From contig JASDSY010000035.1 in the NCBI GenBank assembly GCA_041441465.1, forward strand, positions 1 through 64,000: a DNA stretch of 64,000 bases. The letters run 5' to 3'. Below, one piece after another: positions 8,243 through 15,998 of this stretch. The stretch's first letter is position 1. Each line of letters starts with the position of its first letter. The DNA is from JASDSY01 sp041441465 (GTDB taxonomy: Bacteria; Muiribacteriota; UBA9980). A program made the position numbers and the translations under genes. The notes beneath the pieces are model-generated. The model was not told the DNA's origin. It was given only the letters and a program-made list of their open reading frames with translations, and did no database searches.

Positions 8243-9274
8243 TTAAATCTTATCGGGCGGAATTATTCCCGAAAGGATAAGATTATCAAGAATAATGATT
8301 TTAAGGGTCGAAACGGCTGCAGCCATAGCGCGCGGCGTAAAATTAACGTCGAAACGGCCTTTCAAATTTATCTTGACGTTTTTCTTATGATAAAAGTCGA
8401 TAGTGTCCTGTTCAATATAAATCGAAGGTGTAGGTTTTACCGCCGCCCGCACGATAATATCAAATCCGGTCGAAATGCCGCCGCAGATTCCGCCTGAATG
8501 GTTAGTCCGCGTTTTAAGCGCCCCTGAGTCATCATAACAAAAAACGTCATTCGCTTCTTTGCCGGAAAGCCTTGCAGCTTCAATACCCGAGCCTATTTCG
8601 ACGCTCTTAACTCCGCCGACTGACATTACAGCCGAAGCAATCTGCGCGTCAAGCTTTTGAAATACCGGGCTTCCGACTCCAGCCGGAAGATTTTTTATTT
8701 TAACCTCGAAAATTCCGCCGGTCGAATCGCCGGCAGATGATTTTTCAAGAACAGATTTTAAAATTTCGCCGATATGCTGATCATCGGTTATTTTAATTCC
8801 GCCGAGCTCGATTACCGACGGTTCCAAAATAATATTTTTAGATGTAAGGATTTTATCCGCAAGCGCCGCCGCGGCATGCCTGCTAACACATTCGCGCCCC
8901 GAAGAACGCCCGCCGCCGCGAGGATCATACAGACCGAACTTAGAATAATATTCATATTCGGCATGCGAGGGTCTTGCAATACCTTCGAGCTGCATATATT
9001 GTGAAGAATCGGCAGCTTTATTGTGAATAACTATTGCTACCGGCGTTCCCAGGGTTCGCCCTTTATATACGCCGGATAGAATCTCAGGCTGATTAGGTTC
9101 ATTCCGCCTGGTTTTAAGGCAATCAAAAACACCGGAACCATTAAGGTATTTCGTTATATCGTCCTCGCAAAACTCAACACCGGCCGGGCAGCCGTCAATA
9201 ACCGCGCCAAGCGCCTTTGAATGCGACTCGCCAAATGTCGTAACCCTGAATTTAACCCCAATTGAATTGCACAT
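8243..9274 (-). CDS. aroC: Chorismate synthase
   Basis: Catalyses the last shikimate-pathway step, EPSP to chorismate, using reduced FMN. Signatures: VKFRVTTFGESH near the N terminus with the catalytic His, RPSHAEYEYYSKFG, DPRGGGRSSGRE (FMN/phosphate site), GVKSVEIGSG and TNHSGGICGGIS. The residue after GESH is Ser rather than the common Gly, a small departure. The ATG at 9274 is chosen because AAGGAAAT lies just before it and because the family begins near this point; an in-frame TTG 33 nt upstream would add residues unlike the family. At 343 aa it is slightly short but complete. No other shikimate gene is nearby. Confidence 0.95.
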   Translation of the reverse strand: MCNSIGVKFRVTTFGESHSKALGAVIDGCPAGVEFCEDDITKYLNGSGVFDCLKTRRNEPNQPEILSGVYKGRTLGTPVAIVIHNKAADSSQYMQLEGIARPSHAEYEYYSKFGLYDPRGGGRSSGRECVSRHAAAALADKILTSKNIILEPSVIELGGIKITDDQHIGEILKSVLEKSSAGDSTGGIFEVKIKNLPAGVGSPVFQKLDAQIASAVMSVGGVKSVEIGSGIEAARLSGKEANDVFCYDDSGALKTRTNHSGGICGGISTGFDIIVRAAVKPTPSIYIEQDTIDFYHKKNVKINLKGRFDVNFTPRAMAAAVSTLKIIILDNLILSGIIPPDKI

Positions 9275-9291
9275 ATATTTCCTTAAATTAT

Positions 9292-9325
9292 AATTAAAGC
9301 GGAACAATTACGCTCCGCTTTAATT
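9292..9325. other. 12-bp perfect hairpin upstream of aroC
   Basis: AATTAAAGCGGA pairs perfectly with TCCGCTTTAATT across a 10-nt loop. On the aroC strand it sits about 18 nt before the start codon and is not followed by a T-run. It may be a leader structure, a weak terminator for the upstream gene or an mRNA-stability element. Confidence 0.45.
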
Positions 9326-9499
9326 TATTATCCATTCAACTTTCATAAATGTTAAATGACATTATTTTACTGGTTATTTAATTCAAATATCATCATAAAC
9401 AAACTTAAAGTTCAAGCTGATTCTTGAATTTCATTATAAAAAATTATTAACATAATTTATTTTTCAATAAATTGGATTCTAATGAAGTTAAATTATTAA

Positions 9500-9793
9500 T
9501 TATTTTCTGGTCTTATAGCAGTCGCGGCAATATACAGGCTTTCCCTCAAAAGGCTTAAACGGCACCTGCGTCTGCTTTCCGCACATAGAACACACAACCA
9601 TTGTAAATTCACGTTTTTTTTCCTCGCCGCCGTCGGATATCGCTACTTTTTTACGCTGCGAGCGGCATTCAGGACATCGTGTCGGCTCATTTTCAAAACC
9701 TTTTTTCTTATAAAACTCCTGCTCTGACACAGTAAATATAAATTCATTCCCGCAGCCTTTACAAACCAAGGTCTTATCGCCCAACTCAGCCAT
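9500..9793 (-). CDS. Protein with two zinc-ribbon (CxxC) modules
   Basis: A 97-residue protein with C11-x2-C14 and C40-x2-C43 (first ribbon, with the LVCKGCG opening typical of small zinc-ribbon proteins), a basic linker, and C68-x2-C71 and C89-x2-C92 (second ribbon, ending in CRDCYKTRK). Related small bacterial proteins are annotated only as zinc-binding; a nucleic-acid role is possible but unproven. The start is placed at 9793, after AAAGGGG. The in-frame region further upstream (to 9934) has residues unlike any family member and no better ribosome-binding site. Confidence 0.8.
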   Translation of the reverse strand: MAELGDKTLVCKGCGNEFIFTVSEQEFYKKKGFENEPTRCPECRSQRKKVAISDGGEEKKREFTMVVCSMCGKQTQVPFKPFEGKPVYCRDCYKTRK

Positions 9794-9984
9794 AAACCGA
9801 AACCCCTTTCGCAATCGAATATTATTAAGCAAAACCAAAAACTCATTATTTAGTAAGGTCTTGCCATTTTTGCATCGGTAATAAAAATCGAGAAAACCAA
9901 ACAGATCTGATTTCTCATTTAATAATATCGACATTAAAAAGGATTAGTTTAATATTTTTTAATCAAAAAACGATTTGCCGGCGG

Positions 9985-11391
9985 TTAATTTTTAGTCGTA
10001 TCGCTGGTTTCAGGTGTTTCGGCCGCCAGTGTCGCCAGCTGTATCAAGCCTTTTTCCTTCATAGCCATGACGACATTCACCGGTACAAGGTTCTCTTCCA
10101 TTTTTGCCAGCATTTCTTCCTCGGTAAGGTCGGGATGATTTTTTATAATATCCTGAACTTTAGGAAGCAGCAATTCCATTCTTTTTTCCTCAAGGCTTTT
10201 TTTCTTGTCCGCCGCCCTGTTTAAAGCCGAATTAATTCTTGAAATCTGGCTTGAAATGCGGTCTTTTTCAAGAGGCGATAAAAATGTGCCGTCCGCTTTA
10301 GGCATATTCATTTTTTGATATAGCTGCTGGCGCTCTTTTGTACCGCTGCGGTATATCTCCGAAACATAATGCAGCGCGGTCTCGAAATCATCGAGCCTGA
10401 CATAAAGATCCGTAATTAAATCCACTGCGCCCAGCCTTTTTTCAATAGTATCAAATGTATCTTCCTGAAGATATGAAGTCGAATAATTTTTTACTGAAAT
10501 CGCAAGTGATTCTTTTTCATTGAAGGGCAGCCCTGACCAATAATTCGAGATATAAAGCAAAAAATCAAGATATGATTTGAACGTATAGTAATTATTCCCT
10601 TCGGTACTTGATTCAACGGTAATTTTTCCCTGCTGGTCGAGCACTGTGGTGCCTTTTATCTTACTGATATCCGCCGCCATTCCCTTAACATTTTTCAAAA
10701 AACTTCCGAGCACCTGATAATAAGGATTATTCAGCGGCACATCGGGAAGAACGCTATAGATTTCATTCAGCCTGAGTTTTATCATACCGACAAGAGCATT
10801 TGTCGATGCTTCCAGCTGTGAATAATTCTTTTCTATTTTTTGTAGCGTTTCAATAATTTTTTGAAGAGGCGTCCTGGCGGCAGTTTCACTTTTCTGGAAA
10901 CTGCCGAATTTTTCGCGATAAAGCCATGCGGTTCTGAGATATAAACGCGCAAGCTTTGAATATGACTTTTCGGTATCTTTCGTCGGCATTTCATTTACAA
11001 AAATAGCCGCAAGATGAAGATTTAAAGCAGATTCAAAACTCATATTGGCCGAATCTATATACTTCGAGATTTCATAAACAAAACTTTTTTTTGTAGCATC
11101 GGAAACCTTATAGCAGCGTTTCAGACCGTTAAGCTTTGTATCGGGCTCCGCGCGCTCAAATGACTCCATAAAATCGGTAAATTTACAATTAGGACACATC
11201 CAGATCGAATAGTACTGCGGATTGATCGAACTAAAATCACTATCAGTCCACTTGTAAAATTTAGGGTGCTGATCGCTTTCCTTTTCAATTACCGAACAAA
11301 GGCCTGCTTTTATCTTGTTTTGGTTAAAAATATGTTCGCATACCGGGCATTTTACGCTGATATTTAAAAACGGAGTTTTTTGCTGTTCCAA
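9985..11391 (-). CDS. DUF2225 family protein
   Basis: 468 residues. The N-terminal part has C15-x2-C18 and, after about 48 residues, C66-x2-C69 in WMCPNCKF, the paired-cysteine layout of DUF2225, followed by a long helical, TPR-like region and a charged C terminus with coiled-coil character (residues about 385-450). The start is TTG, 9 nt after GAGGTG. DUF2225 proteins are found in Bacillota, spirochaetes and other phyla, and their biochemical role is unknown. The zinc-ribbon gene follows on the same strand after about 190 nt. Confidence 0.75.
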   Translation of the reverse strand: MEQQKTPFLNISVKCPVCEHIFNQNKIKAGLCSVIEKESDQHPKFYKWTDSDFSSINPQYYSIWMCPNCKFTDFMESFERAEPDTKLNGLKRCYKVSDATKKSFVYEISKYIDSANMSFESALNLHLAAIFVNEMPTKDTEKSYSKLARLYLRTAWLYREKFGSFQKSETAARTPLQKIIETLQKIEKNYSQLEASTNALVGMIKLRLNEIYSVLPDVPLNNPYYQVLGSFLKNVKGMAADISKIKGTTVLDQQGKITVESSTEGNNYYTFKSYLDFLLYISNYWSGLPFNEKESLAISVKNYSTSYLQEDTFDTIEKRLGAVDLITDLYVRLDDFETALHYVSEIYRSGTKERQQLYQKMNMPKADGTFLSPLEKDRISSQISRINSALNRAADKKKSLEEKRMELLLPKVQDIIKNHPDLTEEEMLAKMEENLVPVNVVMAMKEKGLIQLATLAAETPETSDTTKN

Positions 11392-11476
11392 AAAAATTCA
11401 CCTCAAAAGCATTATATCATATTATTCATTATTTTACAATATTTTTGAGTATATTTAGGCTATACGCGCATGTCTG

Positions 11477-13708
11477 TCACCGGCAATATTCAAACTTTTT
11501 TAAAATTTTTAAATCAGATGTGTTAAGTATATAATAAGCATTCTCAAATAGAACATATAAATAACCATTTGAGCAATATAAATTTAAAGGAAGCGGCTGC
11601 ACGTAATTTTTCTTTTTTTCCTCAGGTACAAGGCTGGTTTTTTTATACTCATCATAAAAAAAACCTTTTTTTATGTTCAATATCGATTTTTCTGAATTAT
11701 TTAAAATAAAAAGACCGTCCGAATAACCGCCGGCGCAAATAGCGGCCGGCTCAAACTCAAGGCTGGTTTTTTTATGTCCTGAAATATAATTTACGCTGTT
11801 ACCATTTTGAGCATAAGTAATTAATGTTTCAATAATTTTTTTTTCTTTCTGCGAATATCCATAAAAAATAAATTTCTTCGGCTTTTCATTTTCATCATTA
11901 ACTGCTGCCGGGTTTGAAATTGCCGACATAAAATTTTCCGTCTCGGCTAATGAACCGGTCATTTTTATTTTATAACCAGACTCGTCGGAAATATTGGCGC
12001 AGTATAGCGCCGAGGCAAGATAACTTACAGCGGCAATAAAATTATTTTTAAAATATATTATCTCCGTATTATTAAATTCTTCGGCCGGTTTTAGTTCAGA
12101 AAAGCCTGAAGAAGATTGGAAAATAAATGCGGGTACTCCATTTTGGCCGACCAGCACCCGTCCTCTTTCATCAGCATTCGATATGGAAATATTATCCTTG
12201 CCGATGAGTGAATCTGGCAGGGTATAATTTTTAATTTTGAGCGTTTCCGGCATTATACAAACAATTTTATCTTTGAGAAGCATAATAAAATATTTATTCC
12301 CGTATGCGACAACCGATTTAAATCCGGTAAGATCATTTATCAACAGGATATTTTTACCGTCATCATTATTTATAATTCTAATATTACCGCTGAAATCATA
12401 AATTGCGGTGTAATTTAAATCATCTGAGACAGCCGTAAAATTTTTGACATTACTTTTATACTTGTTATACAAATTTTCATCGTCAAACATAAAAAAGCGA
12501 TCGCCGGCCACATCACAATTTTCTATATACGAAGCGCCATTTGGTAAAACGCCTATTTTCAGTTTATAAACAAACCGCGGAGATATTTTGGCTGCAAAAA
12601 TTTTATCAACTGCCATTATAGAACAAGCCGGCTCCGAATAAGCGATTTTACTTCCGTCGGGCTGCTGCTCGATTCCAATTAATTCGCTTTTAATCGATAA
12701 TTTTTCACCAACCGATACCTCTAAGTATTTATTCCGTTTTATTTTTTTTAATTTATTTTCATTGGGTTCGAGCCTGATAGTATCAAAAGGCGTCTTAAAT
12801 TTTGCCATATACCCGATAAAAGAATCGTAATATAATGCGGCTCCCTGGGCATAAACTTCCACATACGCTGTAGAAGCGGAATTTTTTTTGAAATAAAACC
12901 ATGAACCGTAAACTAGTACCGCAAAAATTAAAACTATGTTCAATAATATTATTGCTGAATTTTCCATCGGCAGCAATCGGTTCTTTTTTTTCATTTCTTC
13001 TGAATTTTTATTATCAGCTAAAGATTGAGCTTGGCAACGCTCATAGAAATAAATTATAAACACGCTTAAAAATCCAATAAAACTCAAAATTCCTGCAATT
13101 ATATTAAACTCAAATTTTATAATAAAACAGTAAAAAGTTTGAGTTATTAAAAAAATAATCAGATAACAATAAGAGAAAAATTTTTCTTTAAAATACGCAT
13201 GTAATAGCGCCATTCCAAGAAATACATATAAAATCAGGGGAATAATCGACAGTAAAATGCTGTCACTGGCATTTAAATAATAAATATTTAAATCAAAAAA
13301 ATCAACATAAAATGAAACTTCAAAATTAGCGAACAACATCAAATAAAAAAATAAAATAAAATAATTCTTACGCATATAGCTGTAAATAATACCTATGACC
13401 GAAGCAATTCCTATAAAATTGTCAAAAGCGGTATAGTTAAACATCGAATATCTGGCGCAATAACCATATATCACAACCATAAACGTACTTAATATATTTA
13501 TTGCATATTCAAACACCGGAGTGTTGATTTTATCACGGAATTTTATAAAATAAATAACGTTTAACACCAGGCAGAATGAAACAATCAACGTTTGCCAGAT
13601 GTAATTTAAAGGTCCTATAAAAAAAGATATTACAAGATTAACCGCGATAATTGCAATAAAATATGGAGTATATTTAAATAATTGTAAGAATTCTTCTTTT
13701 CTTTTCAT
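11477..13708 (-). CDS. Polytopic membrane protein with large soluble C-terminal domain
   Basis: 743 residues with no recognised family. The first about 230 residues hold seven or so hydrophobic helices, then a charged loop (QSLADNKNSEEMKKKNR) and a further helix near residues 250-272. The remaining about 470 residues are soluble and rich in short beta-strand patterns (IYDFSGNIRIINNDDGK, then INDLTGF), which suggests a WD40- or PQQ-like propeller, though no clear repeat motif was identified. The composition is AT-rich with many Asn, Ile and Lys codons, unlike the Ala/Gly-rich neighbours. There is no Shine-Dalgarno; a TATAAT about 10 nt before the ATG suggests a leaderless mRNA. Confidence 0.65.
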   Translation of the reverse strand: MKRKEEFLQLFKYTPYFIAIIAVNLVISFFIGPLNYIWQTLIVSFCLVLNVIYFIKFRDKINTPVFEYAINILSTFMVVIYGYCARYSMFNYTAFDNFIGIASVIGIIYSYMRKNYFILFFYLMLFANFEVSFYVDFFDLNIYYLNASDSILLSIIPLILYVFLGMALLHAYFKEKFFSYCYLIIFLITQTFYCFIIKFEFNIIAGILSFIGFLSVFIIYFYERCQAQSLADNKNSEEMKKKNRLLPMENSAIILLNIVLIFAVLVYGSWFYFKKNSASTAYVEVYAQGAALYYDSFIGYMAKFKTPFDTIRLEPNENKLKKIKRNKYLEVSVGEKLSIKSELIGIEQQPDGSKIAYSEPACSIMAVDKIFAAKISPRFVYKLKIGVLPNGASYIENCDVAGDRFFMFDDENLYNKYKSNVKNFTAVSDDLNYTAIYDFSGNIRIINNDDGKNILLINDLTGFKSVVAYGNKYFIMLLKDKIVCIMPETLKIKNYTLPDSLIGKDNISISNADERGRVLVGQNGVPAFIFQSSSGFSELKPAEEFNNTEIIYFKNNFIAAVSYLASALYCANISDESGYKIKMTGSLAETENFMSAISNPAAVNDENEKPKKFIFYGYSQKEKKIIETLITYAQNGNSVNYISGHKKTSLEFEPAAICAGGYSDGLFILNNSEKSILNIKKGFFYDEYKKTSLVPEEKKKNYVQPLPLNLYCSNGYLYVLFENAYYILNTSDLKILKKFEYCR

Positions 13709-13717
13709 AGTGTAATA

Positions 13718-13746
13718 ATTATAACATAATATTATATCATTTTTAA
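13718..13746 (-). promoter_or_regulatory. Possible promoter giving a leaderless mRNA for the 743-aa membrane protein
   Basis: On the minus strand TATAAT (13718-13723) with a weak TTAAAA (13741-13746) 17 bp upstream. A start site 6-7 nt downstream of the -10 would fall about 3 nt before the ATG at 13708. The -35 is poor. Confidence 0.4.
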
Positions 13747-13781
13747 CCGGTCATAATAAAAAATGCCATTAAAAATAACGC

Positions 13782-13810
13782 TTGAATTTATTAAATAATT
13801 GTTGTATAAT
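13782..13810 (+). promoter_or_regulatory. Promoter upstream of the Ala/Pro/Lys-rich protein gene
   Basis: TTGAAT at 13782-13787, a 17-bp spacer and a perfect TATAAT at 13805-13810. A transcript from here would have a leader of about 205 nt before the ATG at 14024, long enough for regulation. No known riboswitch was recognised in that leader. Confidence 0.65.
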
Positions 13811-14023
13811 GAGGCACGTTTATTAAAGGGTGCTAAAAAGTAACCACTCAAAGCTTAAAATTTATCAGTTCGATCAAAGATATCATGCGTATTTAATTTT
13901 ATGGTTAGAACTATATTTTAGAGCCGCATTGATTATAGAATCAAGTCAAAAATTACGGCATTAAAAAGGGCATGAAAATTGCTCTAAAAAATATAACAAA
14001 AATCAAATGGAGGTATTATTCCA

Positions 14024-14632
14024 ATGAAAAAATTTTACAGTTTATTAACAGTAGTATGTGCGGCAGCATTATTAGTATCAGGCGTTTCATACGCAGCAGA
14101 AGCAGTTAAAGAAGAAGTAAAAAACGCTCCTGCAAAAGCTGAAGCTCCTGCTAAACCGGCTGAACCTGCTAAAGAAGAAGTAGCTAAACCTGCAGAACCT
14201 GCAAAAGCCGAAGAAGCCGCTAAACCGGCTGAGCCTGCCAAAGAAGTTAAAAAAGTTAAAAAAGTTAAAAAAGCCGTTAAACTTTCACCTGAGCAGATCA
14301 ATGAAATGGTTGTAAAATTCAGAGCAGCTAACGCTAACTGCGCAATGCCTGAAAATTTATCATCATGTGTTTGCGAAGACAAAAAAGCATGCAAAGCTAT
14401 AGTTAAACAGTTAAAAAGCTGGTGCTACTATGCTGACAGAGCAGCTAACGAAAAATTCTCACAGAAAAAACGCGACAAAGCAAAAGGCAAAGCTGAAAAA
14501 ATAGCTGCTGAATTAAATGCAGCATGCCAGAAGCACTGCGCTGTAAAAGCTGAAACAGTAGTTCCGGGCGAATATCAGCCGAAAACTGAAAAAGGCCGCC
14601 AGGTAATGGAATTACTTAAAGGCAAAAAATAA
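14024..14632 (+). CDS. Secreted Ala/Pro/Lys-rich protein with cysteine-rich C-terminal domain
   Basis: 202 residues. A clear signal peptide with cleavage near AYA-AE (residues 22-25) is followed by a low-complexity stretch of PAEPAKEE-like units and three tandem VKK triplets. The C-terminal domain of about 115 residues has seven cysteines (in NCAMP, SCVCED, ACKAI, SWCYYAD, AACQKHC) and many lysines and looks mostly helical. GGAGG precedes the ATG with good spacing, and the gene has a strong-looking promoter and terminator, suggesting high expression. No family was recognised. The linker resembles those of envelope-spanning or wall-binding proteins, but that is only an analogy. Confidence 0.8.
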   Translation: MKKFYSLLTVVCAAALLVSGVSYAAEAVKEEVKNAPAKAEAPAKPAEPAKEEVAKPAEPAKAEEAAKPAEPAKEVKKVKKVKKAVKLSPEQINEMVVKFRAANANCAMPENLSSCVCEDKKACKAIVKQLKSWCYYADRAANEKFSQKKRDKAKGKAEKIAAELNAACQKHCAVKAETVVPGEYQPKTEKGRQVMELLKGKK

Positions 14633-14669
14633 TTAATCTTAAAACATAAGTTTTAATAAACCGCAAGTT

Positions 14670-14716
14670 AAAAGCTGAATGCCCATTAAGATTTTAGTGT
14701 GCATTCAGCTTTTTTA
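14670..14716 (+). terminator. Rho-independent terminator
   Basis: A 13-bp stem, AAAAGCTGAATGC with GCATTCAGCTTTT, followed by TTT. It ends the Ala/Pro/Lys-rich protein transcript just before the nuoD promoter. Confidence 0.85.
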
Positions 14717-14745
14717 TTGACAATCAATATTTACTCTGCTATAAT
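14717..14745 (+). promoter_or_regulatory. Full-consensus sigma-70 promoter of nuoD
   Basis: TTGACA at 14717-14722, a 17-bp spacer and TATAAT at 14740-14745, matching the consensus at all twelve positions with optimal spacing, 37 bp before the ATG at 14783. Confidence 0.88.
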
Positions 14746-14782
14746 CAATTAATTAAATGTTTCATAAAAGGACGCATTTTCT

Positions 14783-15970
14783 ATGGAAGAAATGAAAGAT
14801 TACCTTAGCAGCCGCATGGTAATAAATATAGGGCCTGCTCATCCGGCGACTCACGGTACGCTTCGTTTCATAATGGAACTCGAGGGCGAAAAGATAATAA
14901 AATGCACACCTGAAATAGGTTATCTTCACAGGGCCTTTGAAAAATCAGCCGAAAAAGGCACATATACCCAGGTTATTCCATACACCGACAGGCTGAATTA
15001 TTGCTCGGCCATGATAAATAACGTCGGTTATGTTATGGCTGTTGAAAAATTAATGAAAATTGAAATTACGGAAAGATGCAAATACATTAGGGTCATTATT
15101 TCAGAACTGTCCAGAATAATGGACCATCTTGTATGCATAGGCGCGAATGCCGTCGATCTTGGAGCGCTCACTAATTTCTGGTATTTCTTTCAAAAACGCG
15201 AAGAAATTTATGACGTTTTAGAAGCTTTATGCGGCGCCCGCCTTACCACTTCATACACGAGAATAGGCGGCCTGATGCGCGACGCAGGGCCTGAGTTTAT
15301 TACAGGCGTGAGCAATTTATTAAAAAGTATTCCTCATGCGATTTCAGATGTCGATAAACTTTTAACCAAAAATAAAATTTTTTACGACCGTTCACGCGGC
15401 GTAGGCGTGATTTCAGGCGAGGACGCCGTAAGTTATTCATTTACGGGGCCATGCCTCAGAGCAAGCGGCATAAACTATGACGTCCGCAAGAAAATGCCTT
15501 ATCTCGGCTATGAGAATTTTGATTTTGAGATACCAACTGACAGCGCCGGCGACGTATATTCAAGGTATATAGTCAGAATGGAAGAAATGAGGCAATCCCT
15601 GAGAATAATCGAGCAGGCTGTCAAAAAATTGCCGGCCGGTCCGGTAAATTGCGATATCCCAAACGTAACGCTTCCGCCTAAAGAAAAAGTCTACAATCAA
15701 ATGGAAGCACTGATAAGGCAATTTAAAATTATAATCGACGGCATAAAACCTGAAATTGGCGAAACTTATTTCGCGGTCGAAGGCGCAAACGGCGAACTCG
15801 GCTTTCATATCATTTCCGACGGCACGACAAATCCTTACCGGGTCAGGGTAAGACCGCCATGTTTCCCTTTTTTATCGGCATTTCCTAAAATGACGGAAGG
15901 GGCGTATATTGCAGATGCAATAGCGACATTGGGCTCGTTAAACATAATCGCCGGCGAGCTGGACAGATAA
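14783..15970 (+). CDS. nuoD: NADH-quinone oxidoreductase subunit D, standing alone
   Basis: The 49-kDa subunit of respiratory complex I, part of the quinone-binding site. Signatures: GPAHPATHGTLR, EIGYLHRAFEK, YTDRLNYCSAM, TRIGGLMRD, FTGPCLRASG, VEGANGELGF and the C-terminal GSLNIIAGELDR. The length (395 aa) is normal. It lacks the CxxC pairs of NiFe-hydrogenase large subunits, so it is NuoD rather than a hydrogenase. It is normally embedded in a nuoA-N operon or fused with NuoC. Here it has its own consensus promoter, a terminator upstream and an unrelated gene 28 nt downstream; no other nuo gene is in the window. Confidence 0.95.
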   Translation: MEEMKDYLSSRMVINIGPAHPATHGTLRFIMELEGEKIIKCTPEIGYLHRAFEKSAEKGTYTQVIPYTDRLNYCSAMINNVGYVMAVEKLMKIEITERCKYIRVIISELSRIMDHLVCIGANAVDLGALTNFWYFFQKREEIYDVLEALCGARLTTSYTRIGGLMRDAGPEFITGVSNLLKSIPHAISDVDKLLTKNKIFYDRSRGVGVISGEDAVSYSFTGPCLRASGINYDVRKKMPYLGYENFDFEIPTDSAGDVYSRYIVRMEEMRQSLRIIEQAVKKLPAGPVNCDIPNVTLPPKEKVYNQMEALIRQFKIIIDGIKPEIGETYFAVEGANGELGFHIISDGTTNPYRVRVRPPCFPFLSAFPKMTEGAYIADAIATLGSLNIIAGELDR

Positions 15971-15998
15971 TTTTTTACTAAAAAGAGGTTATTTAAAA

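Noticed and set aside
13811..14023. tRNA or riboswitch in the long leader before the Ala/Pro/Lys-rich gene
   Set aside because: A short GTTCGATC resembles a T-loop, but no acceptor, D or anticodon stem can be folded around it, and no known riboswitch motif was recognised.
14783..15970. NiFe-hydrogenase large subunit instead of NuoD
   Set aside because: The metal-binding CxxC pairs at both ends are missing, while the NuoD motifs are intact.
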